This document shows, one piece after another, positions 29,088 through 36,201 of a stretch of 36,201 nucleotides of DNA. The DNA is taken from IMG/VR virus record IMGVR_UViG_3300040960_002045, positions 1 through 36,201 of that record. The stretch is one strand, 5' to 3'. The stretch is from a virus. Each line of letters opens with the position of its first letter. Position 1 is the first letter of the stretch. The notes beneath the pieces were generated by a model. That model had not been told where the DNA came from and did not search any database. It was given only the letters and a program-made list of their open reading frames with translations. Both the position numbers and the translations under genes were made by a program.

Positions 29088-31338
29088 AAGTGATCTAAGC
29101 TCAGTATATATCGAGGTCGTCGTAAATGCAGACGGTGTTGTTAAGCCTATGAGTGCTGCTCAGAAGGCTTTTTTCAATTTCCGCAAAGAAACGTCAAGAC
29201 ACAAGGGCCTAGGCAAATCGATAGCAGGTCAAATGACCAAAATGGCTGGAGGAATTTTTGCAGTACATAAGGCCGTTAGTCTCTTGTCGTCAGCCGCTAG
29301 GCAAATGTTTACAGACCTTAGCACATTCCAGCGAATGTCTGTAGAACTTAAGGTGGCCACTGGATCTGCGGAGAACGCCGAAGCAGCTTTCTCAATGATC
29401 CAGGACACGGCCAAAAGGCTTCCATCATCGATTCAGGATATCACAGAAGGCTTTGTTCGACTCAAGAACATGGGCCTTGATGCCAGCCAAAATTCACTAA
29501 TTTCTTTCTCCAATACGGCTGCCGCTATGGGGAAATCCCTTAAGCAATTTGTGGAAGCTGTTGCGGATGCTAATACGCGAGAGTTTGAGCGGTTAAAAGA
29601 ATTTGGTATCCTTGCGAGGAACCAAGGGGAAACCATTCGGGTAACATTCAGGGGGGTAACAAAAGATATAGAAAATTCAAGCAATGCTATTGTCGGATAC
29701 CTTACTGATATAGGAGATCAAGAATTTGCTGGGGCTGCGACTGAACAGATTAATACACTTTCAAGCCGAGTAACCAAACTTAAGGATGCCTTATTTGCAC
29801 TAAACATATCTCTTGGAAAGACAGAGGCTGGTGCAATTGGGGAATTTATGGGTTCCGTAACCGAGGGAATTGAAGATTTTGTTGATGAGCATGAACTTGC
29901 TAAGTTTGGCGCCCGACTAACTAAGGTAATGAAGATTGACGGGCCTGGGGGGGCATTTATGGGTCCCGCGGTCATGTCTATGGAAAGAATTCCCAAGACA
30001 GCAGAAGAAGTTAAAAAGATTTTTGAAAGCCTTAAGCAGTCTGAACTAAAGGTTGCCGAAGCATATATTGAACAAGAAAAGAAGTTGCTTATAGCCAGAA
30101 TAGCTTCCGGCGAACTTAGCAAAACTCAGGCTAATACAGATTCTGTTCGATTCGACACTATGAGGGCTGCTCTTGATACAGCCAAGGAAACCTTAAATAT
30201 AAAAGACGAAGAAGCAAAAAAGACCCTGGGTATAACAAGAAATGAAGAAGATGCAGTTGAACTAAAGAAACAAAATAAAAACATAGACGAGGCTCTCGCT
30301 GCATTTAGCAGAAATAGAAGAATTGAGGTATATAAACAGCTTGGTCTTGAAAAAGCTCTTTTAACAGAGAGAGACACATCTGTTCAAAAGCTAAAAGAAG
30401 CTGAGGCTTCTTTAGATACTATGAGGACTGGTCGTCAAGACCAGCAGCAAGTAGAGGCCGCCACAAAAAGAGTTATAGAGCTTAGGACTGAAGTGTTTCA
30501 ACTCGAGGACTCTATTAGATCTATAAGGCAGCAATCGGCTGATGAACTTGCAAGAGAAGCCCAGGCAGTAGAGAAGGCACTAGCAAAAGAGAAGGAAGCA
30601 AAAGATAAGTTAATAGCCGAAACCAATAGGCTAGGCGGAATTGATGCGGTAAGATCTAAATCCTTGTTGAGGATGACCATAAATCAGGCCGTAGAAACAA
30701 AGAAGGGGCTAGAGCTTCAAGCCGCTTTAGAGGCTCGTCTCAAGTTGCAAAATCTTGAACTAATAAAAGCAGAACATTTATGGGAAGAAGCATGGAATGC
30801 GGAACTTGTTGAAGAGGCTGAAGATGCTATAATTTCTGCCAAGGCAGCAATCCGTCAAACCGAGGAAGCCATCAAAGACGCAAAGATAAATAGGTTTGGC
30901 GAGGAACTTCAGAAATTATTTGACGACATAAAGGTAGGTATTGCTGATGCCATTGTTGAAGGAGAAAACTTTAAGGGAGTTCTGGAATCTATACTAAAGC
31001 AGATTGCAAAAACTCAAATTATTGGAGCGTTAACAGGACTTTTCCCGGGTCTTGGAACTCCACCAAAACAGGCGTTCAAGGGAGGTCCGGTAACAGCGAA
31101 CAGGCCATTCATAGTTGGTGAGCGTGGCCCAGAGCTTTTTGTTCCTTCTAACAGTGGGTCCATAACTCCTAATCATAGGACAGGTGGGGGAACCAGAAGC
31201 GTAAACGTAGTAAACAATTTTTCTATCGATGGCGGGGACAAGCGAGAAATGCAGCAAATGATTGCATCCTCGGTATCTGCTTCGGTGAGTTTAGCAGTAA
31301 ATAAAATGCAAGATAACAAAAGAAGGGGAATCAGATAA
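29080..31338 (+). CDS. Tail tape measure protein
   Basis: A 752-residue, mostly helical protein. N-terminus AQKAFFNFRKETSRHKGLGK, then the QMFTDLSTFQRMSVELKVA TMP_2-type region (FVRLKNMGL, SLKQFVEAVADANTREF). There are long charged helices in the middle and a Gly/Pro-rich C-terminal end with GALTGLFPGLG and FIVGERGPELFVP. At about 0.15 nm per helical residue, it suggests a tail of roughly 110 nm. The C-terminal GERGPELF motif is a common mark of this family. Confidence 0.93.
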   Translation: MAKSDLSSVYIEVVVNADGVVKPMSAAQKAFFNFRKETSRHKGLGKSIAGQMTKMAGGIFAVHKAVSLLSSAARQMFTDLSTFQRMSVELKVATGSAENAEAAFSMIQDTAKRLPSSIQDITEGFVRLKNMGLDASQNSLISFSNTAAAMGKSLKQFVEAVADANTREFERLKEFGILARNQGETIRVTFRGVTKDIENSSNAIVGYLTDIGDQEFAGAATEQINTLSSRVTKLKDALFALNISLGKTEAGAIGEFMGSVTEGIEDFVDEHELAKFGARLTKVMKIDGPGGAFMGPAVMSMERIPKTAEEVKKIFESLKQSELKVAEAYIEQEKKLLIARIASGELSKTQANTDSVRFDTMRAALDTAKETLNIKDEEAKKTLGITRNEEDAVELKKQNKNIDEALAAFSRNRRIEVYKQLGLEKALLTERDTSVQKLKEAEASLDTMRTGRQDQQQVEAATKRVIELRTEVFQLEDSIRSIRQQSADELAREAQAVEKALAKEKEAKDKLIAETNRLGGIDAVRSKSLLRMTINQAVETKKGLELQAALEARLKLQNLELIKAEHLWEEAWNAELVEEAEDAIISAKAAIRQTEEAIKDAKINRFGEELQKLFDDIKVGIADAIVEGENFKGVLESILKQIAKTQIIGALTGLFPGLGTPPKQAFKGGPVTANRPFIVGERGPELFVPSNSGSITPNHRTGGGTRSVNVVNNFSIDGGDKREMQQMIASSVSASVSLAVNKMQDNKRRGIR

Positions 31339-31751
31339 TGCCTACCATACCAGTATCCAATGCTCTTTATACGGGACCGCAGTTTAGCTCGTTTAACATA
31401 ACTAGGACTAAAAGCACTCCTACTACTGTCAGCCCCTTTTCGGGAGACTTGCAGGTATATGAATGGGTCGGCTCGGAAAAGTTTCAGTGGACCGGACAAC
31501 TGCCACCAGTAAGCTCAATAAGCGACAAGGAAGATTGGATAGAGTTTTTGTTAGACATGGAGGGAATGAGTGAAACATTTACATTTGACCTGAACTCGGT
31601 AACTAACAAACTGCATAAATACGCTCCACTTCCATCAAGCACCAGCCACACTCTACCCACTACCTGGAGGCTTGCTGAACCGATTGTAGGCTGGACAATA
31701 GATATTAACGGTTTCCTAGTAGGCGTTCAAATAAAAGCAATAGAACCTTAA
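31338..31751 (+). CDS. Minor tail protein downstream of the tape measure
   Basis: A 137-residue beta-rich protein (SALYTGPQF-like start MPTIPVSNALYTGPQFSSFN, then YEWVGSEKFQWTGQLPPVSS, then a C-terminal strand VGVQIKAIEP). In lambda-like tails, gpM-like proteins hold this place. TAATG-type one-base overlap with the tape measure. No stricter family visible. Confidence 0.7.
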   Translation: MPTIPVSNALYTGPQFSSFNITRTKSTPTTVSPFSGDLQVYEWVGSEKFQWTGQLPPVSSISDKEDWIEFLLDMEGMSETFTFDLNSVTNKLHKYAPLPSSTSHTLPTTWRLAEPIVGWTIDINGFLVGVQIKAIEP

Positions 31752-31755
31752 AACT

Positions 31756-32355
31756 ATGTCTCGGAACTTAGAGTCAACCATGAGCTCAAACTTGGCTTCT
31801 ACGGTGGTTAAGCCAGCATTCTTTGTAAAATTTGAATTCGATTATACTACCACTCCTGGAGATAGTGATTTGCGATTATGGACGGGTTCTGGAACAATAT
31901 CATATAATTCTGAAAATTATATAGGCTTGGGGAATCTAGTAAGCCTAGAGATGCCAGCGGAAAGCCAAGATGGGTCTGCACAGGCGGTAACATTTACTCT
32001 ATCTGGATTGCCTTCGACAAATATAAGCCTTGCCATGACCGAGCAATATCAGAACAGGCCAGTAACCTGCTGGTTTGCCACCATGTCAAATGCAACGACA
32101 ATTAGCGGCACTCCGTACAAGATATTTGAAGGACTTATCGACGTAATGGAGGTTTCGGACAATGGTAAGACCGCTTCAATATCCGTTAAGACAGAAGGTT
32201 TTGCTTATGGAGTGGGGCCATCTTCAGCTAGAAGGACCGAGCAGGACCAGAAAGAAAGATATCCTGGAACTGGACAATATGATCCAGCCGATAGATCGCT
32301 TCGTTTTGTTGCCGACCTGGCTGAGAAGGAGTTTCGTTGGGGACTGGCCGACTGA
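31756..32355 (+). CDS. Tail tip hub protein (gpL/DUF2163-like)
   Basis: A 199-residue protein with FVKFEFDYTTTPGDSDLRLW, then TGSGTISYNSENYIGLGNLV, a LSGLPSTNISLAM segment, then YKIFEGLIDVMEVSDNGKTA, and a C-terminal helix. This layout (an LWTGxG strand, then GLxD, then a Tyr/Arg-rich end with DRSLRFV) matches tail-tip hub proteins of the DUF2163 kind. Its stop overlaps the next ATG (TGATG). Confidence 0.72.
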   Translation: MSRNLESTMSSNLASTVVKPAFFVKFEFDYTTTPGDSDLRLWTGSGTISYNSENYIGLGNLVSLEMPAESQDGSAQAVTFTLSGLPSTNISLAMTEQYQNRPVTCWFATMSNATTISGTPYKIFEGLIDVMEVSDNGKTASISVKTEGFAYGVGPSSARRTEQDQKERYPGTGQYDPADRSLRFVADLAEKEFRWGLAD

Positions 32356-32714
32356 TGTTTGACTGGTCAAAAAATTGTGCTCACCAAGCAATCGACTTAT
32401 TTGAGTCAATAAAAGGAGTGAGTTTGGGAGATGAATTTCGTGATATAGATAATCCATATAAGGCTGCTAGGTTAATTCGTCCTTACGGATCTATATCGGC
32501 TTTCCTTGAATCAATTCCTTACCTAGATCAAGTAGAAGTAAGGAAAGCCCAAATAGGCGATCTGATGGTCTTTGAGTGGGGTAGTGGTATTCTTCATTTT
32601 TCTCTAGCTATAAATTCAGACGGCATAACATCCATTGGCCCATCTTCCAGCGGAAACCTATTCTTTAAAACTTTAGAAGCTAAACACGCATTTAAGATAT
32701 GGCAGACCCAATAA
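32355..32714 (+). CDS. DUF6950-like tail tip protein
   Basis: A 119-residue protein with WSKNCAHQAIDLFESIKGVS at the N-terminus, then KAARLIRPYGSISAFLES, then KAQIGDLMVFEW and a C-terminal AKHAFKIW. This is the pattern of DUF6950 proteins, which occupy the place of the NlpC/P60 peptidase (lambda gpK) in many tails. The Cys and several Asp/His residues of a peptidase-like core are present in part (C9, H11), but catalysis is unproven. Confidence 0.78.
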   Translation: MFDWSKNCAHQAIDLFESIKGVSLGDEFRDIDNPYKAARLIRPYGSISAFLESIPYLDQVEVRKAQIGDLMVFEWGSGILHFSLAINSDGITSIGPSSSGNLFFKTLEAKHAFKIWQTQ

Positions 32715-35700
32715 GCACTTTTCTAGTAAAAAAACTAGCTTTCACAAAACTTGCAGCTACCATAACGGCTCACGTTATAGTGGCTGCTGGATCAATGGTG
32801 GGTGCTAACCTATTAGCTCCTAAAAATAGATTTGGACAAACCAATGATCGAAACTCTCTAACGGTTCGCGGAGCAAATAGCAGAGGAGCCACAACCTCTA
32901 GACAGTATATATATGGTCAAGTTAAAGTTGGTGGAACTATTGTTTATATGGGCACAAGCGATGACGACCCAAATGACAATAGATATCTTCACATGGTCCT
33001 GGTACATTGTGATCATGAAACCGAGGAGCTTGGCGATCTGTATGTTAATGGGGAAGTAGTTAATTTTTCCGCATACAGCAGTGACGGTGCATTAAGGTCG
33101 GCCACAGGAACTAGGTATTCTGGGAGCCTATGGATTGCCGATCACCACGGTGGGCCTAGCCAAACGGTCAATAGCACACTAGATGCGGCTATGGGCAATT
33201 GGGGAAGCAGTGACAAGCTTAGTGGAATGTCATACACATACATTCGCATGTATCTTAAGGACGGCGAGGACAATGCTTTTCCAACTGGCATCCCAGAGTT
33301 CCAGAGAGTTATAAAAGGAAGAAAGGTTTATGATCCTCGAGAGGCTTCCCATGATCCAGATGATAGCACGACCTGGGAGTACAGTTCAAATTGGGCTTTA
33401 TGCGTTGCCGACTATTTGCAAAGCGAGTTCGGTTATGGGAGAATCGGACTTGGTCATAGCAAAATCAATGAAACAGAACTAATTGCTTCTGCCAATAATA
33501 GTGACGAAACCGTAAATAGCTCTTGGGATAATTGGTCGGCATCAGAGGACGTTGCCCTAAACACTCAGAGATTAATAACAGAAGGAGCAATTTTAGTTTG
33601 CCGCACGGCTGGAACGACGGGAAGTTCAGAACCAGCGGGTCCATATAGCGGTGGAGAAACCAACATATCAGATGGAACCGTCGTCTGGGATGTTTATTTA
33701 TCAGACTCAGCGAATACCGAAAGTAGGTATGAGCTAAACGGAATAGTCAATTCAGATGAAGATCCAATGGAGGTTGTGCGGTCAATGCGTACAGCCGCTG
33801 ATGGTCTGGTCGAATATATTGGCGGCGAATGGTTTGTTCGTTCCGGGCGGTACATAACTCCTACAATAACCTTAGACGAATCTGATTTTGCTGGTCCAAT
33901 ATCCGGTACAACCAAAGACGACCGTACCGTCTCGGTAAACACTATTAAAGGGGTTATAGTAAACAAAGACGATGCATACAATGTTATCGACGTTCCTTCC
34001 TTCACTAATTCCACATTTGTTGAGGAAGATAATGGGGTAGTTTCTACTAGGGAACTAGAGCTTTTATTTACTAACAGTCCGGCTTCGGCTCAACGTCTAT
34101 TCAAAATTGCTTTAGCTAAGGCACGTCAGCAGATCAGTCACAGGGCTACGTTCACGGCAAAAGCAATGCAGCTTCAGGTCGGCGATAATTTCAAGCTGGA
34201 TTTCGCTAGGTACAACTACAGTTCAACTGCCAGCACTCCAACTACATTCCAGGTATGGTCGCATCAGTTGAAGATCGGCGGCAATGGCGAACTTCTGGTG
34301 GATATGGAGTTTCGCGAGATTGCGAGTAATACATACGATTTCGACGCAACGACCGATCAAACTACAGTCGATCCCGCCCCAACGTCTTTTCTTCCAGATC
34401 CTTTTGAAGTGACGGCTCCGACCGCAATGTCGGCTAGTAGCGGTACTGACCAACTAATTGATTCAAGCGATGGAACGATATTGCCAACTGTTTTGGTGGA
34501 ATGGACTGCGGCGGCTAGTGTCAATGTCATCGGCTATCAAATCCGCTGGAAATACGCAAACCTCCCAAGAGATATTTGGTATAGGTATTTGACAGTAAAT
34601 GGCAGAAATAACACTTCATCGGTCATCACGGGCGTTCGGGAAAGTCGAGGCGATGCGAATCAGTACATCGACATCGACATCCGATCTTTGACTCCAGTTA
34701 AGGAAGGCGAATGGACGGTAGTCGAACACGGCCACGATGTCATCGGCAAATCGGCGGCTCCGTCAACTCCGACAGGACCTGGGACCGGATCAAAGCCAGA
34801 AGTTACGCCAATCGTTGAAGGCTTAAAAATCGAGATGGACGAGGGCAAGTTGTCCGACCTCGATTTCTTTAACTACCACATCTGGGTCAAAACCACAAAT
34901 TCGCCACCGACTTACAATTCAACAACAAAACTATACAGCGAGGTTGCCACGACCTCTACCAGCGGAACCACCAAAACGATCACCGATCTAACGGCGGGTC
35001 AGAATTACTACGTTTGGGTAGCGGCTATGGATGGCGGTCGCAGATTCAGCTCTTTGACCGAGGCCACTCCATTTCCGGCTGTTCCGGCAACCAACTTCCT
35101 AGACGTTTCTACTCAAACGCTGTCAGTTCAAATAGAAGTAGGACAAAGCGGTATTCCGACTGATTGGTCTGACTATGATATGGGTGTCGGGCTATATGTT
35201 GAAGGAGCACCCGCAACATATGTTTCATCGACTCCAACGAGTTCGGGCGAGTTCACGATTACGGCTGAATCAGCAACTCCAAGCGGCTGGACAATGGTAT
35301 CAAGTGTGAGCAATGGCCAATATATGGTTGGCATTCGCGGTAGACCCAATTCCTACGGCGATTTCCAGCTGACCAAGACTTACACCATTGACTACATGGA
35401 CGCTCGAGGCGTTATACATGAGCTACAAATAGTTAGACAGTGGCACATCGTACAGAGATACGTTTTGGGTCCTCCTAGATTTAATCCGATCACATTGCCA
35501 GCAAAGGGCGGCAGCGGCTTGGGTTTTAAAATTAACTACCTAAACGCATCAACCGCAAACGATGGTGAGGTTTTCGTCGCTGGAACAACATTCACCAAAC
35601 CCAACGGAACGACCACAACTGGCATTAGTGAAAACTACGTTGGGACTCCTTATGAGGGAGCGATCAGTCCTGTCACGGGATCAACCGGTGACTTTTGGCT

Positions 35701-36201
35701 GATGTGGACCGATACGGCTGCGGATACGCGATTCAGTCCGTTGACGTTTACGCATCAAAATGTTGTTCCGATCCGCGAATCAACTTCTGGAGGATATGAG
35801 GTTTTAAACAACGCCGGAACCGCCCAAGCCATCACATTCGCTTCGACCGATGTCCTTTTGGCTGCGGTTTGGCGAGACGACTCAACCACGGGTATCACCG
35901 GAATTGAGGAGTACGTCGACAAGAATCCGGGACAATCTAAAAACTTTGTAACTGGTGTTTCGGGTTACAAAATCGACGCCGAGACAGGCGATGCCGAGTT
36001 CAATGACGTAACTGTTCGCGGTGATTTGGTAGCTGGAACCGTTGACATTGGAACCGGATTCTCGCGAACACAAATTGACAGCAATGGTGTCAGTTCATGG
36101 GCTGGCGGTCGAATCCAAATCAATGCTTCCGATTCAGCATTCGGCGACGTCGGGCAAAAATGGACAGGCTCGCCAATTGAATCAATATGGATCGACTGCA
36201 A
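32699..36201 (+). CDS. Tail tip/host attachment protein (gpJ-like), runs off the window
   Basis: An open frame of at least 1167 residues from ATG 32699 with no stop to the edge. N-terminus: a hydrophobic segment ITAHVIVAAGSMVGANLLAP, as in gpJ and its relatives, then SRGATTSRQYIYGQVKVGGT. A mid region YELNGIVNSDEDPMEVVRSM matches the J central domain. Two Fn3-like parts follow (LPTVLVEWTAAASVNVIGYQ, YYVWVAAMDG). The visible end GTGFSRTQIDSNGVSSWAG is of the DUF1983/tip kind. An insert GTTGSSEPAGP with GTVVWD is common in virus tails. It recognises the receptor. Confidence 0.9.
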   Translation, partial: MADPISTFLVKKLAFTKLAATITAHVIVAAGSMVGANLLAPKNRFGQTNDRNSLTVRGANSRGATTSRQYIYGQVKVGGTIVYMGTSDDDPNDNRYLHMVLVHCDHETEELGDLYVNGEVVNFSAYSSDGALRSATGTRYSGSLWIADHHGGPSQTVNSTLDAAMGNWGSSDKLSGMSYTYIRMYLKDGEDNAFPTGIPEFQRVIKGRKVYDPREASHDPDDSTTWEYSSNWALCVADYLQSEFGYGRIGLGHSKINETELIASANNSDETVNSSWDNWSASEDVALNTQRLITEGAILVCRTAGTTGSSEPAGPYSGGETNISDGTVVWDVYLSDSANTESRYELNGIVNSDEDPMEVVRSMRTAADGLVEYIGGEWFVRSGRYITPTITLDESDFAGPISGTTKDDRTVSVNTIKGVIVNKDDAYNVIDVPSFTNSTFVEEDNGVVSTRELELLFTNSPASAQRLFKIALAKARQQISHRATFTAKAMQLQVGDNFKLDFARYNYSSTASTPTTFQVWSHQLKIGGNGELLVDMEFREIASNTYDFDATTDQTTVDPAPTSFLPDPFEVTAPTAMSASSGTDQLIDSSDGTILPTVLVEWTAAASVNVIGYQIRWKYANLPRDIWYRYLTVNGRNNTSSVITGVRESRGDANQYIDIDIRSLTPVKEGEWTVVEHGHDVIGKSAAPSTPTGPGTGSKPEVTPIVEGLKIEMDEGKLSDLDFFNYHIWVKTTNSPPTYNSTTKLYSEVATTSTSGTTKTITDLTAGQNYYVWVAAMDGGRRFSSLTEATPFPAVPATNFLDVSTQTLSVQIEVGQSGIPTDWSDYDMGVGLYVEGAPATYVSSTPTSSGEFTITAESATPSGWTMVSSVSNGQYMVGIRGRPNSYGDFQLTKTYTIDYMDARGVIHELQIVRQWHIVQRYVLGPPRFNPITLPAKGGSGLGFKINYLNASTANDGEVFVAGTTFTKPNGTTTTGISENYVGTPYEGAISPVTGSTGDFWLMWTDTAADTRFSPLTFTHQNVVPIRESTSGGYEVLNNAGTAQAITFASTDVLLAAVWRDDSTTGITGIEEYVDKNPGQSKNFVTGVSGYKIDAETGDAEFNDVTVRGDLVAGTVDIGTGFSRTQIDSNGVSSWAGGRIQINASDSAFGDVGQKWTGSPIESIWIDC

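Overview
The window is most of the genome of a tailed phage with siphovirus organisation: an HK97-type capsid, a 752-residue tape measure and a lambda-like tail tip. It appears linear within the window and is cut at both ends. The gene left of position 36 and the tail-tip gene that runs off position 36201 probably belong to one rightward late block of a circular or permuted genome. No integrase, repressor gene or DNA polymerase is visible, so lifestyle is open. The host cannot be named. Many starts lack a Shine-Dalgarno sequence and follow A/C-rich leaders without G, as in Bacteroidota, Verrucomicrobiota and Cyanobacteria. The lytic enzyme is of the SLT type. A small protein beginning MDTDTPRTD resembles proteins I associate with Verrucomicrobiota phages (weak inference).

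Layout. (1) 1-300: end of the rightward late block and its terminator. (2) 353-10037: a leftward block of about 25 tightly overlapping early/middle genes. It holds an RMF-like protein, an SF1B helicase, a sigma-like factor, a DUF6378-like protein, a cytidine/deoxycytidylate deaminase, a metallophosphatase, a candidate single-strand DNA-binding protein, an HNH protein and a PD-(D/E)XK exonuclease. (3) 10038-12820: an unusual intergenic and regulatory zone. A 12-copy 17-bp iteron array and a 26-copy 15-bp minisatellite lie left of a leftward gene-product-88-like gene, and a 5-copy iteron array in the opposite orientation lies to its right. Next come three identical palindromic operators. The zone looks like a replication origin or a self-contained cassette. 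(4) 12821-13161: a structured non-coding RNA region ending in a 70-nt element with the hallmarks of the tRNA-like domain of tmRNA. These are a 7-bp acceptor stem with G3-U70, a D-loop GATTCGAC, a GGACG T-arm and an encoded ACCA. The whole mRNA-like domain is replaced by a UUCG-capped helix. I consider this the most novel item.

(5) 13169-36201: rightward late genes: HNH, TerS, TerL, portal, ClpP-type protease, capsid, connectors and head closure. An accessory cassette follows, with a repetitive fibre, a DUF4376-like chaperone, a BspA-type leucine-rich-repeat protein, a secreted Fn3 protein and two small membrane proteins. Then come tail completion, major tail protein, tail chaperones, tape measure and tail tip. 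A leftward two-gene lysozyme unit (15693-16273) interrupts the block between TerL and portal.

How it fits together: the leftward block would supply recombination, repair and nucleotide functions, plus a sigma-like factor that could switch transcription to the rightward late block. The late transcript would begin in the 12651-13161 region, so the tRNA-like RNA would be made at its head and cut out just 7 nt before the first late start codon.
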